Assembly (NCBI GenBank): GCA_030917025.1
Contig: JAUPVN010000072.1
Location: 1-35,042, forward strand
From: Patescibacteria group bacterium
GTDB taxonomy: Bacteria > Patescibacteriota > Saccharimonadia > Saccharimonadales > CAIOMD01
Length of the DNA stretch: 35,042 nucleotides
Direction: 5' to 3'
Shown: positions 1 to 8,549 of the stretch, piece after piece
How the letters are laid out: every line of letters starts with the position of its first letter
Position numbering within the stretch: position 1 is the stretch's first letter
Translations under genes and position numbers: made by a program
Notes under the pieces: generated by a model
The model's database searches: none
The model's input: the letters and a program-made list of their open reading frames with translations, nothing else
Told to the model about the DNA's origin: nothing

Positions 1-167
1 GCGTTTAGTATTAGGCCGTATTCTGACCAATTGCGGCTACTGTATGCGCTTGGATCGCTAATATTAAATGTATCTAGGTCTACACATTCTGCATTTGGGA
101 ATAATTTTTGTAAGGCAAGCCCAAGTTGGCCATTTGCGCCGGTAATTAGCACTTTTTTATTGTTCAT
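1..167 (-). CDS. rfbD: dTDP-4-dehydrorhamnose reductase, N-terminal part (runs off window)
   Basis: Last step of dTDP-L-rhamnose synthesis: NAD(P)H reduction of dTDP-4-dehydro-L-rhamnose. Only the first 55 residues are in the window. They start MNNKKVLITGANGQLG, the Rossmann GxxGxxG dinucleotide-binding loop in the form typical of RfbD/RmlD, and continue with an acidic segment (VDLDTFNISDPSA) as in that family. The ATG at 167 lies 3 nt past the rfbC stop (170-172), so it is translationally linked to rfbC. The gene was read directly from sequence because it is open at the window edge. The family call is firm for so short a piece because of its rfbB-rfbC neighbours. Confidence 0.85.
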   Translation of the reverse strand, partial: MNNKKVLITGANGQLGLALQKLFPNAECVDLDTFNISDPSAYSSRNWSEYGLILN

Positions 168-169
168 AA

Positions 170-742
170 TTATATCTCCATTGGTTTTACATCTTTTAGC
201 ATTGGGTGATTTTGGTCTCTGCTGTTTATTATGGATTTTTCTAACGGAATAGGCCAATTAATGCCAATTTTAGGATCTGACAAATTTACAAAACAATATT
301 TACTATAGTTGTCTGCGCTCCAGTGAGCGCTTACACTGTAAAGATAGTATGTGTCTGGCTCTTGGGTTTGAAAAGAGTTGGCTACGCCCCTTGGTAAAAA
401 AACTGCCGTATTGGGGGTGATTGTAAACGTTTCTACGTTACCAAAGCTACTGCCTTTTCGTAAGTCTACCCAAGCACCAAATACTTTGCCCTTTACTACG
501 GTTATGTACTTTTCCCATGGCTCGGCATGAAAGCCACGCGTAACGCCCGCCTCTTTGTTGTAAGATAAACTATTTTGCACAACATTAAATGAATTTGGCA
601 TGCCGGCCTCTACAAGTTTGGCTTTTTGATATTTTTCTTGAAAAAAGCCTCGTTCATCGTTAACTTGCGATACATCAAAAAATAATAATCCTGGTATAGA
701 TGTTTTGTGGCCTACGTATTGGGTTGTTGCTAAATTTGCCAT
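170..742 (-). CDS. rfbC: dTDP-4-dehydrorhamnose 3,5-epimerase (RmlC family)
   Basis: Cupin-fold epimerase, 190 residues, the usual RmlC length; third step of dTDP-rhamnose synthesis in the cytosol. Visible marks are QNSLSYNKEAGVTRGFHAEP (catalytic His of the RG-x-H motif), FGAWVDLRKGSSFG, PRGVANSFQ, and YYLYSV with the active-site Tyr, followed by HWSAD. The RGFHAEPWEKY form differs from the RGLHYQ of enteric RmlC. From memory it resembles the variant found in Actinobacteria, where it is often fused to the reductase RmlD; here the two are separate but adjacent genes. The gap to rfbB is 4 bp and to rfbD 2 bp, so this is one operon. Confidence 0.9.
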   Translation of the reverse strand: MANLATTQYVGHKTSIPGLLFFDVSQVNDERGFFQEKYQKAKLVEAGMPNSFNVVQNSLSYNKEAGVTRGFHAEPWEKYITVVKGKVFGAWVDLRKGSSFGNVETFTITPNTAVFLPRGVANSFQTQEPDTYYLYSVSAHWSADNYSKYCFVNLSDPKIGINWPIPLEKSIINSRDQNHPMLKDVKPMEI

Positions 743-746
743 ATAC

Positions 747-1745
747 TTATTGGCCTTGTTCTTTATATTTAGCTTCTACCTGTTGTTTTTGGGGTTGCCA
801 CCACTGTGTATTGTTTTTGTACCACTGAATAGTGTTTTGCAGGCCTTGTTCAAAATTAGTATATTTAGGCTGCCAGCTAAGCTCTTTTTGTAATTTAGAA
901 CTATTAATTGCGTATCTTAAGTCGTGGCCTGGGCGATCGTTTACTTGCTCGTACCAGCTTGTGGGTTTGCCCATATCTTTAAGTATATATTCTAAAACTT
1001 GTTTATTATTTTGTTCACCGTTGGCGCCTATCATGTATGTTTGGCCAATTACACCCTTGTTTAATATTGCATGAACAGCGCTGTTGTGATCGTCTACGTG
1101 TATCCAATCTCGTACGTTTTGGCCACTGCCGTATAGTTTTGGTTTTTGGTCTACCAAAATATTGGTTATTTGGCGGGGTATAAACTTTTCTATGTGCTGA
1201 TATGGGCCGTAGTTGTTGCTACAATTGCTTATTGTTGCCTGTAGGCCAAAACTGCGTACCCAAGCTCTTACTAGCATGTCGCTACCTGCTTTGGTGCTAG
1301 AATATGGGCTAGATGGGTTGTAGGGGGTTTGTTCTGTAAATTTGTTTGGATCTTCTAGTTCTAGGTCTCCGTAAACCTCGTCTGTGCTTATGTGGTGGTA
1401 GCGTTTGTTATGTTTACGAGAGGCCTCTATTAGGTTGTATGTGCCAATAATATTGGTGTTTACAAAAGGCCAGGGGTTTTGTAACGAATTATCGTTGTGA
1501 GATTCTGCTGCAAAATGCACAATAACATCGTTTTGAGATATTAATTGGTCTACTAATTTTGCATCTGTTATATCTCCGTGCACAAATGTAATATTGTCTT
1601 TTATTGTGTCTAGGTTATGTATATTGCCCGCATAGGTTAGGGCGTCTAGCACAGTTATTTGGTATTGAGGGTGTTCTTTTAGGGTTAAATGAACAAAGTT
1701 GGATCCTATAAAACCAGCTCCGCCCGTTACTAGCATTTTAATCAT
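747..1745 (-). CDS. rfbB: dTDP-glucose 4,6-dehydratase
   Basis: Extended short-chain dehydrogenase, 332 residues, converting dTDP-glucose to dTDP-4-keto-6-deoxyglucose with bound NAD. Evidence: GGAGFIG at residues 8-14 (NAD loop), HFAAESHNDNS at 78-88, the catalytic STDEVYG with T121/D122/E123, and YxxxK at Y148/K152. Two start codons are possible (ATG at 1745 and at 1736). The first is preferred because a TACAAT hexamer ends exactly 6 nt upstream, placing a leaderless transcript start on that A. No Shine-Dalgarno is visible. It is the first gene of rfbB-rfbC-rfbD; rmlA, the thymidylyltransferase, is not in the window and probably lies outside. Confidence 0.95.
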   Translation of the reverse strand: MIKMLVTGGAGFIGSNFVHLTLKEHPQYQITVLDALTYAGNIHNLDTIKDNITFVHGDITDAKLVDQLISQNDVIVHFAAESHNDNSLQNPWPFVNTNIIGTYNLIEASRKHNKRYHHISTDEVYGDLELEDPNKFTEQTPYNPSSPYSSTKAGSDMLVRAWVRSFGLQATISNCSNNYGPYQHIEKFIPRQITNILVDQKPKLYGSGQNVRDWIHVDDHNSAVHAILNKGVIGQTYMIGANGEQNNKQVLEYILKDMGKPTSWYEQVNDRPGHDLRYAINSSKLQKELSWQPKYTNFEQGLQNTIQWYKNNTQWWQPQKQQVEAKYKEQGQ

Positions 1746-1790
1746 ATATTTATTGTACTATGATTTTGCTATGAGTGGTATTATAGATAA
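1746..1790. promoter_or_regulatory. Back-to-back leaderless promoters for rfbB and manC
   Basis: The 45-bp divergent gap holds a -10 hexamer for each direction. On the minus strand TACAAT (1757 to 1752) is followed by 6 nt and then the rfbB ATG at 1745. On the plus strand TATTAT (1779-1784) is followed by 6 nt and then the manC ATG at 1791. Since initiation normally falls about 7 nt after the -10, both mRNAs would begin at the start codon. Neither gene has a Shine-Dalgarno, and no clear -35 is seen. Confidence 0.6.
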
Positions 1791-2828
1791 ATGATAACTG
1801 TAATTATTGCGGGCGGATCTGGCACTAGGCTGTGGCCCTTATCTACCCAAGATTACCCTAAACACTTGCTTAAACTTACAAATAGTAATAGTTTATTACA
1901 AAATACCGTAAGCCGTGTAGAGCGTTTAACCAAGAAAGATCATATTTTGGTTATAACAGAAGAAAGCCATGTTGAGCATGTTTATAAACAACTAGATAAT
2001 ATTGATAGAAAAAATATTTTGGTTGAACCGGGTAGAAGGGGCACGGCTAGTTGTGTATTAATGGGTTTAAGCCATATAAAAAAATCTGGGCTTCCCCAAG
2101 ACGAGCCAATAATATTTTTGTGGGCTGACCATTTAATAAGAGATAATGAAGGATTCACGGCCAGTGCTTTAAGAGCGGGTGAATTAAGTAAGGGCGAGAA
2201 TAAATTAGTTTTTATAGGCGTAAAACCAACCTATCCTGCAACAGGTTTTAATTATATCAAACAAGATGGCCCCGTTGATGGCTGGTTTCAGACTTTTCAT
2301 TTAGAAAAATTTACTGAAAAGCCCGATAAAAAAACCGCAGAGAAGTATGTTACTAGTGGCAGATATTTATGGAATTCTGGTTATTTAGTGGGGTCTTTAA
2401 GTGTATTTGAAAACGAGATGAAAAGATCTTCTCCCGATTTGTACCAAGATTATCTAAAAGTTTGTGATGATAAAGATTTTATTAATACATATCTTGGTCT
2501 AAAAAGCTTAACTATAGATGAAGCTCTTTCTGAGAAAGTGAAAGATGGTCTTGTTATGCCTGTGACTTTTGATTGGATGGATGTTGGCAGTTTTAGTGAT
2601 TTACACGCCGTGAGTACTACGGATGATTCTGGCAACCATGTTTGGGGTAATAATGTAGAATTAGACAGCACTACTAATAGCTATGTTAGAAATGAAGACA
2701 CAGAACCTGTGGCTGTTATTGGTTTAGATAATATTGTAGTGGTTAATACATCTAATGGTGTTTTGGTTGTTAATAAGAATTATGCTCAAAATGTGGGTGA
2801 GGTAGCAAAAAAAGTTCAATTAAAGTAA
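1791..2828 (+). CDS. manC: Mannose-1-phosphate guanylyltransferase
   Basis: Nucleotidyltransferase of 345 residues making GDP-mannose from mannose-1-phosphate and GTP. The N-terminus carries the signature GGSGTRLWPLST..YPKHLLKL (residues 8-29), with the catalytic/GTP-binding Arg and the PK pair. FTEKP (about 174-178) and YLWNSGYL are the sugar-phosphate binding motifs. It lacks the C-terminal isomerase domain of bifunctional ManC proteins, so it is the short form. It is followed 13 bp later by the phosphomannomutase gene, which supplies its substrate. The start is leaderless. Confidence 0.92.
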   Translation: MITVIIAGGSGTRLWPLSTQDYPKHLLKLTNSNSLLQNTVSRVERLTKKDHILVITEESHVEHVYKQLDNIDRKNILVEPGRRGTASCVLMGLSHIKKSGLPQDEPIIFLWADHLIRDNEGFTASALRAGELSKGENKLVFIGVKPTYPATGFNYIKQDGPVDGWFQTFHLEKFTEKPDKKTAEKYVTSGRYLWNSGYLVGSLSVFENEMKRSSPDLYQDYLKVCDDKDFINTYLGLKSLTIDEALSEKVKDGLVMPVTFDWMDVGSFSDLHAVSTTDDSGNHVWGNNVELDSTTNSYVRNEDTEPVAVIGLDNIVVVNTSNGVLVVNKNYAQNVGEVAKKVQLK

Positions 2829-2841
2829 AAGGAGGCTATTT

Positions 2842-4194
2842 ATGGCTGATTTTCCGGCTCAAGTTTTTAAATCTTACGATATAAGAGGAAAAGTTGGTAG
2901 TGAACTTAATGAACAGTTGGTGCATGATATTGGCCGAGCTTTTGCTGATTTTTTGCCCACAGAAGGCCCAGTAGCCGTAGGCTACGATATGCGCCCCGAC
3001 AGTAAGGCTTACGCCACAGCTATAATTGCCGGCTTAACAGAGCAAGGACGAGATGTTTGGGATCTTGGTATGATTGCAACCGATATGATTTACTTTGCGG
3101 TAGGTAGCAATAAATTAGCTGGTGGGGCTGTAGTCACAGCTAGCCACAACCCAGGTGAATTTAACGGAATTAAATTATGCAGAGAAGATGCAATACCAGT
3201 AGGCGAATTTAGTGGTTTGTTTGGTATTAGAGATGCCGTAAAAGCACAATCTTTTAAAAACGTATCAAATACCGGTACGGTAGCAAATAAAGATATAGTT
3301 GAGGGCTGGATTGGCCATGTTCTAAGTTTTATAGATACAGCTAAATTAAAGCCCCTAAATATTGCAGTAGATGCCGGCAATGGTATGGCAGGAGAAATTT
3401 TTGCCGAGCTAGAGCCTTATGTACCCTGGCGTGTTAAAGAAATGTATTTTGAGCCAGACGGGACTTTTCCTAACCACGAGGCTAACCCAATGAAATCTGA
3501 AACTTTAGTAGATATAATTAAAGAAATTAAACAGAATAATCTAGATGGCGGAATTGCATTTGATGGCGATGGTGATAGGGCCTTTTTACTAGACGAGACT
3601 GGCAAAGTTATACCCGGTAGTGCTATGTCTGCGCTACTAGCTGATTATTTTGCTGGCTTAAATCCTGGTGCAACCATTATTTACGATGTTAGAAGCAGCA
3701 AATATGTGGCTGAGGTTATTACAGCTGCTGGTGGCAAGCCTTTTAGGACAAAGGTTGGGCATAGCAATATAAAACAAGCTATGCGCGAGCATAATGCACC
3801 ATACGGCGGAGAATCATCTGGACATTTTTATTTTAAAGAAAATTGGTTTGCAGATTCGGGTTTAATTGCGGCTGTTATTGGTTTGTATGTAGCAACCATT
3901 AATAATGTTAAATTATCTGATTTACGTAAAAAATATACCAAATATTTTGCTATAGAAGAAACTAATTTTGTGGTAGAAGATAAAGATGCAAAAATGGAAG
4001 AAATTGTTAATGCGTATCCGTTGGCTGTGTCTGTTGATAGGCTAGATGGAGTGACTTTAACTTTTAAAAACGGTTCATGGATGAATATAAGACCAAGTAA
4101 TACAGAATCTTTGCTAAGGCTTAATGTAGAGGCCGAATCTGAACAAGAACTTGATGCACTTGTGAGTGGTGTATCTGAATATTTTACCAAGTAA
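2842..4194 (+). CDS. manB: Phosphomannomutase/phosphoglucomutase
   Basis: Alpha-D-phosphohexomutase, 450 residues, interconverting hexose-6-phosphate and hexose-1-phosphate. All four family loops are present: phosphoserine loop TASHNPGEFNGIK (Ser101), metal loop DGDGDR (241-246), sugar-binding GGESSGH (about 323-329), and phosphate-binding RPSNTE (about 417-422). An AAAGGAGG Shine-Dalgarno directly after the manC stop and the 13-bp gap show co-transcription with manC. In this context its product is mannose-1-phosphate for GDP-mannose. Glucose-1-phosphate for the rhamnose route is a second possible use, since this family is often dual-specific. Confidence 0.93.
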   Translation: MADFPAQVFKSYDIRGKVGSELNEQLVHDIGRAFADFLPTEGPVAVGYDMRPDSKAYATAIIAGLTEQGRDVWDLGMIATDMIYFAVGSNKLAGGAVVTASHNPGEFNGIKLCREDAIPVGEFSGLFGIRDAVKAQSFKNVSNTGTVANKDIVEGWIGHVLSFIDTAKLKPLNIAVDAGNGMAGEIFAELEPYVPWRVKEMYFEPDGTFPNHEANPMKSETLVDIIKEIKQNNLDGGIAFDGDGDRAFLLDETGKVIPGSAMSALLADYFAGLNPGATIIYDVRSSKYVAEVITAAGGKPFRTKVGHSNIKQAMREHNAPYGGESSGHFYFKENWFADSGLIAAVIGLYVATINNVKLSDLRKKYTKYFAIEETNFVVEDKDAKMEEIVNAYPLAVSVDRLDGVTLTFKNGSWMNIRPSNTESLLRLNVEAESEQELDALVSGVSEYFTK

Positions 4195-4247
4195 ATTCTT
4201 TAGTTTTTAAAAAACAACTTTAATTGAGCTAATAAAGCGATATTTAG

Positions 4248-7070
4248 TTATTGCTTTGGGGGTGTTTTTAAGGGCAAAAATACGTTAAAGGTGCTGCCTT
4301 TATTTTGCTCTGAAACAAACCAAATGTTACCGCCGCTATAATTTACAATACTTTGTAGTATATATAGCCCCAAGCCGGTACCGTCTGTGTCTATAGTTTT
4401 GGCGTTTTCTGCCCTAAACATTTTAGAGAATATGTGCTTTTGTTGGTTAACCGGTATACCGTAGCCGTTATCTTTAACAGATATTAACACTCCATCTTGC
4501 GGTATTTTATAGCCATCTACAACGTTTTTGCCTGAAACACTACTAACATCTAACCTAATTGTGCCCTTGCTTGGAGTGTATTTTACAGCGTTTGAAAGCA
4601 GGTTTTGATATATCATTTCTAGGTATTTTTGGTCGAACTCTATGCTTGGTAAGTCTTTTGTAAAAGTTACTACAAGGTTTTGCTGTTTTTCTTTTATTTT
4701 TGGTGTTAGTTCATTAATGATTTGTTTAGAAATTTGTTCTAGGTTAAGTACCTGCGTTTTTAAGACAAAAGTGCCAAGTTCTAGGCGTGATACATTTAAT
4801 AGATCATCTACCAGTATAGACATTCTTTTGTTGGCTAGGTAGATTTCGTTTAAATATTGGGTTTGAGATTTGTTTAGTTTGCTTTTTTTATCGCTTAATA
4901 ATATTTCTGTATACCAATTTATAGATGAAAGAGGTGTGCGCAGCTGGTGAGAAGCCAAAGATACAAATTCTGATTTGGCTTGATCTATTTCTTGTTCTTT
5001 AGATATATCTCTAAAAGAACCATACATAATTTCTGGCTGGCCATTTGGCAACCAAGACATTATTTTGCCGTGGTCTTGAACCCATATCCATGTACCATTT
5101 TTATGTTTAAGCCGGTATTTTGCTTTATAAAAGCTAGAGGTATCTTTTATATGATTATTTAATGCATCTTGGTATACGGGCAAGTCATCTGGGTGTATTA
5201 GTTGCTGAATTTTACTAGAATTTACGGGCCCTAGTTCTGCAAGTGTGTAGCCAATAATATTCGCCCAACGTTCATTTATGGTAACTTTATTTGTAATTAT
5301 GTTTAATTCCCACGCCCCAAGATCTGTTCCTTGTATAATGTTTTCTATTTTTTGCTTAGATTTTTCTAATGACATTTCTGCCTCTACGATATCTGTAATG
5401 TTTTCTTCGCTTGCTAAGAAACCTATTATCTTTTTTTGTGAATTTTTAATTGGAGATATTCTGGCCTTAACATAATACACTTCACCCATTTTGTTTCTGT
5501 TGGCAAGTTGGGTATTAATTACATGGCCCTTTTGAGCGTTATCCCATAGGTTTTTGTAAAAATCGTAATCCATTAAACCACCCCAAAGGCGTGGAGATTG
5601 GCCAAGCATTTGGTTAATAGGATAGCCAGTGTTTTGAGCCGCAGCATTATTTGCAAATAAAACGGTGCCGTTAATATCTGTTATTACAATGTGGTTTGGG
5701 CTATCGCTAAAAGATTTAAGTAAAACGTCAAAAGCGCTAATGTTAGATTCTATTGTTTTTTTAGATGTTTGTGTTAATTTAGACATTGCAAAAAATATTA
5801 ACAAAACAACTATAGAATATAGGCTAAATATAATTGGCGAAACAATAGTTTGGCCAAAAATAGTATTAGAATCATTATTTGCAAAAAGTAAAAAGCTAAA
5901 GGCAATTAATATGTATATTAAGCTATTAATTGTGGCTAGTTTTCTGCTAAAGAATAAATACATTAAAGCAACTGGTATTAATAACCAAGGCTCTGCAACC
6001 GTGTTGTTTACATCGTAATATTGGTAGGCTAGCATGGTAACCGCTAGAGCGTTAATAGAAATAAAAACAAGCGCATAGTATTTTTTAGATACTAAATGAG
6101 TAAACAGTATTATTAGCTGAAGTAATAAGTAAAAAATAAGTACCAAGTTGTAATTTGTAGTTAAACTTATGTTTAATACAAAATTTTCTATAAATAATAC
6201 TAAAGAAACACCAAAAATACTAAGTATTAAAAAGTATTTAAAATATTGCATTTTAACTTTATCAAAAAAGTTAGCGCTAAATTGATCTATAGATATTTGC
6301 TTACTTTGCTTATTAAATTTTGATAAGTAGTTTGTTAAGTTAAGTATCTGTTTTTTGTCTGTATTGTTAGGATAAAATTGTTCAAAAACAAAGTTTTTGG
6401 AGCTGTAGCCAGTATCTAACAGAATATTATTTGCGTTTTGTACATAATTTTTTGGTCCGCTAATAAGAATTTTACTGTTTATATTTTTTGGTATGTGGCT
6501 ACTTTTTAATTGTTCGTGGTATACACTTACGGTAATATTTTTATTGTTTTGCTCTAGTTGCTTTAGCTCTTTAACGTAAAGAGTTTCTTTGTACCTTAGG
6601 TTGTAAATTATATAATAATGTTTGTTGGGGTCTGAGTTTTCTTTTAAGATACTTAAAAAGGGCGCTATACCAACCCCCCCCCCCGCTAACATTATTATAT
6701 TGTTATCTGTAAAATTAGATGTTACAAAAGTTGTGCCAAGAGGGCCATAAATTTTTACTTTGTCTCCGGCTTTAAGGCCCAGAAGTATATGTTTATAATG
6801 ACTTTTAGATTTTCTGAGTAGTATAGATATGCTTGTATTGTTTTTGGGGTTACTAATAATAGAAAAAGCTCTCCTATCTATTTCTGGAGAGCTTTTTAAC
6901 TGATTTAATGCTAACCATATGTATTGACCTGCCTTAAACTGCATAGGAGCATTAAGGCCAAATTCTATTTCGTAAGCATCATCACCTAAAGAAGTGATAT
7001 TTTTAAGAGTTGCAGTAAACTCTGTGTTTTTGGATTTATCAGCACAGCTGTTATATTTTTTTGGTTCCAA
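4248..7070 (-). CDS. Membrane histidine kinase with N-terminal ferredoxin-NADP reductase module
   Basis: 940 residues. Order: FAD/NAD(P) reductase module 1-235 (RAFS 67-70 for FAD; the region around HYKHILLGLKAGD for the cofactor phosphates; AGGGVGIAP 129-137 for NAD(P); SGPKNYV 204-210), linker, six likely membrane helices (about 278-297, 305-327, 331-352, 360-375, 380-397, 406-429), PAS 446-560, PAS/PAC 575-692, HisKA with SHQLRTPL (His708), and HATPase with N827, DNGYGIP, FSKMF and GTGLGL. There is no 2Fe-2S domain and no paired membrane histidines, so it looks like a sensor rather than a ferric reductase. The start is a TTG at 7070; there is no in-frame ATG before the upstream stop. Inferred role: senses NAD(P)H or flavin redox state. 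It lies downstream of the pilins on the same strand; the receiver at 13281-13646 is its likely partner. Confidence 0.88.
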   Translation of the reverse strand: MEPKKYNSCADKSKNTEFTATLKNITSLGDDAYEIEFGLNAPMQFKAGQYIWLALNQLKSSPEIDRRAFSIISNPKNNTSISILLRKSKSHYKHILLGLKAGDKVKIYGPLGTTFVTSNFTDNNIIMLAGGGVGIAPFLSILKENSDPNKHYYIIYNLRYKETLYVKELKQLEQNNKNITVSVYHEQLKSSHIPKNINSKILISGPKNYVQNANNILLDTGYSSKNFVFEQFYPNNTDKKQILNLTNYLSKFNKQSKQISIDQFSANFFDKVKMQYFKYFLILSIFGVSLVLFIENFVLNISLTTNYNLVLIFYLLLQLIILFTHLVSKKYYALVFISINALAVTMLAYQYYDVNNTVAEPWLLIPVALMYLFFSRKLATINSLIYILIAFSFLLFANNDSNTIFGQTIVSPIIFSLYSIVVLLIFFAMSKLTQTSKKTIESNISAFDVLLKSFSDSPNHIVITDINGTVLFANNAAAQNTGYPINQMLGQSPRLWGGLMDYDFYKNLWDNAQKGHVINTQLANRNKMGEVYYVKARISPIKNSQKKIIGFLASEENITDIVEAEMSLEKSKQKIENIIQGTDLGAWELNIITNKVTINERWANIIGYTLAELGPVNSSKIQQLIHPDDLPVYQDALNNHIKDTSSFYKAKYRLKHKNGTWIWVQDHGKIMSWLPNGQPEIMYGSFRDISKEQEIDQAKSEFVSLASHQLRTPLSSINWYTEILLSDKKSKLNKSQTQYLNEIYLANKRMSILVDDLLNVSRLELGTFVLKTQVLNLEQISKQIINELTPKIKEKQQNLVVTFTKDLPSIEFDQKYLEMIYQNLLSNAVKYTPSKGTIRLDVSSVSGKNVVDGYKIPQDGVLISVKDNGYGIPVNQQKHIFSKMFRAENAKTIDTDGTGLGLYILQSIVNYSGGNIWFVSEQNKGSTFNVFLPLKTPPKQ
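6674..6684. repeat. C11 (coding-strand G11) homopolymer inside the kinase gene
   Basis: Eleven consecutive C on the plus strand, read as G on the coding strand, encode the three glycines (130-132) of the NAD-binding loop LAGGGVG. A change of one or two bases would frameshift the kinase after about residue 132. In such AT-rich DNA an uninterrupted G11 is striking, since glycine codons could easily break it. Confidence 0.95.
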
Positions 7071-7129
7071 ACGATGCTCTTTTGCTTTTTGATTAGTATT
7101 TTATTATGGTAAGTATATTTTTTAAATTA

Positions 7130-7594
7130 TTATCTAGTTACGGTAATTGTTTCGCCGTTTTCTGCATCTGGGGCTGCTACGGTTATTCTATTATTGGCAC
7201 TTCTAGAAATTGTATAACCTGCGCCATTAGCAGATGAACCTGTTGGATCTACTGGTATGGATGTTAAGTAGGTTTCATTTGTTGTAAGAACGCTAAGATC
7301 TACTAAGCCTGTGCATGTGGCACCAGTTTTACATATTTCTCCTGGGGTGCCTGCTGTAAGTGCAGAAACGCTAGCAGGTAATGTTCCGTTATTATCTATA
7401 GAATATTGATAAACCGCATTTAGAATTGTTGTAACATCGCTTGAGCGTTGTGCATTTTTACTTTCTGATAGCTGCTTACTTGGGTTAATGGCAAAAATAA
7501 CTATTCCTGCCAAAATTGCAATTATAGCAATTACTAGTAGTATTTCTATTAGCGTAAAGCCAGAATTCTTTTTAGTTAATTTTTTTATAATCAT
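7130..7594 (-). CDS. Type IV prepilin (major pilin candidate)
   Basis: 154 residues. Short basic leader MIIKKLTKKNSG followed by FTLIEILLVIAIIAILAGIVIFAI: the class III signal with prepilin-peptidase cleavage after Gly12, Glu at mature position 5, and the hydrophobic assembly helix. The C-terminal region has paired cysteines (CKTGATC, near residue 90) that could form a disulfide, and is rich in Ser/Thr/Gly as in compact pseudopilin-like subunits. It has the best Shine-Dalgarno of the cluster (AGGAG) and a 65-bp gap upstream with room for its own promoter. Both fit a highly made main subunit, though that role is inferred. Confidence 0.88.
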   Translation of the reverse strand: MIIKKLTKKNSGFTLIEILLVIAIIAILAGIVIFAINPSKQLSESKNAQRSSDVTTILNAVYQYSIDNNGTLPASVSALTAGTPGEICKTGATCTGLVDLSVLTTNETYLTSIPVDPTGSSANGAGYTISRSANNRITVAAPDAENGETITVTR

Positions 7595-7659
7595 TTTGTC
7601 TCCTATTTTATATAATGGTTATGCTTATAGATTACTCTAAAATATACATAATATGCAAA

Positions 7660-8049
7660 TTAAAAACTATTTACTTGCTGCCAATTGGTTATAAGTATTT
7701 GGGGGCTAAGCTGACCAATGTTTATTTGGAGTCTTTTTGTGGTATTGTTTACGGTTGCCCAAACTTGGACTGTTCTTGTTTGCCCAGAGTTATCTACTAT
7801 AGTATATGAGCAGTTTTGGCCATTGATAGTTGTATTAAAATTTCCGGTTAGGGCATTGTTAGCTTTAATTTCTGCTAAAGACGTTTCTGCACAGCTATCT
7901 ACCAGGGCCTTAGCCTTAGCAGAATCACTAAAATTGCCACTAATTTGCAGGCTTTCTGTACCTTTTAAAATAAGTGAGCTAGCTACCGATGCACTAACTG
8001 CTGCAATTATTAAGACCGTTATTAAAAGTACTGCTCCTTGTTGTTTCAT
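7660..8049 (-). CDS. PilX/GspK-like minor pilin
   Basis: 129 residues. The N-terminus MKQQGAVLLITVLIIAAVSASVASSLI has the QxGAxLLxxL form of PilX/GspK-type minor pilins: a Gly cleavage site, then an Ala-rich assembly helix without Glu5. The remainder contains two cysteines (DSCAET and GQNCSY) that may pair. The start overlaps the stop of the upstream prepilin gene by 4 nt (ATGA), so the two are translationally coupled. The PilX-like call rests on the N-terminal pattern only; the globular part is not recognisable. Confidence 0.7.
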   Translation of the reverse strand: MKQQGAVLLITVLIIAAVSASVASSLILKGTESLQISGNFSDSAKAKALVDSCAETSLAEIKANNALTGNFNTTINGQNCSYTIVDNSGQTRTVQVWATVNNTTKRLQINIGQLSPQILITNWQQVNSF

Positions 8050-8546
8050 AATCTTAAGCTACTCCCACCGTAAAATGTTTTAGAATAATTATAAGATTGC
8101 TTGTTTGAACTATTAATGTAATTTAAGGTAAAAGAATAAGAAATATTGCCAGTTGTGTTTGGCCGGCTTAGGTTTGCAAATTCTAAGTTATTTATTTGTA
8201 TTTTATTATTGTGCATTGGTTGTGGTGAATTTGCCCCCCGAGTTAAATATAGGGTATTTGAGCTTACATTATAAATTGTGGGGTTTAGCGTAGGGTTTAT
8301 ATTTTGTAAGCTTAGGCTGGGCCCAACGTTACCCTGTGTTGGTGAATTGATTGCAGAAGATGATTGGATGCTTTTGTTGATGTTGTCTATAATTATTTCG
8401 CCCTGCTGGTTAACTTCGTTAATAACTTGGTTTTTTATTTGAGATTGAGTTACAAAATAAAATAAACCTATGGCAGAAGCCAAAATAAAGGGTACTATGG
8501 CAATGTATAGTAAAGTTTCTATGAGTGTAAAGCCTTTGTTGTTCAT
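8046..8546 (-). CDS. Type IV prepilin, minor (PilW/PilV-like)
   Basis: 166 residues with MNNKGFTLIETLLYIAIVPFILASAIGLFYFV: cleavage after Gly5, Glu5 of the mature protein present, hydrophobic helix. It has no cysteines; the downstream part is Asn/Ser rich (many INxxN stretches) and predicted extracytoplasmic. It sits 3 bp after the beta-propeller prepilin and overlaps the PilX-like gene by 4 bp. The TGA stop in that overlap shows UGA is a stop in this genome. PilW versus PilV cannot be decided from sequence. Confidence 0.8.
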   Translation of the reverse strand: MNNKGFTLIETLLYIAIVPFILASAIGLFYFVTQSQIKNQVINEVNQQGEIIIDNINKSIQSSSAINSPTQGNVGPSLSLQNINPTLNPTIYNVSSNTLYLTRGANSPQPMHNNKIQINNLEFANLSRPNTTGNISYSFTLNYINSSNKQSYNYSKTFYGGSSLRL

Positions 8547-8549
8547 AAT

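Noticed and set aside
4234..4257. Terminator between convergent manB and kinase genes
   Set aside because: A 9-bp stem (AAAGCGATA/TATTGCTTT) exists but overlaps the kinase's last codons and has no T tract in either direction.
4248..7070. Ferric reductase or NADPH oxidase reading of the reductase-membrane part
   Set aside because: The membrane helices lack the paired histidines for heme b, and the order (reductase first, helices after, then kinase) is opposite to that of known ferric reductases.
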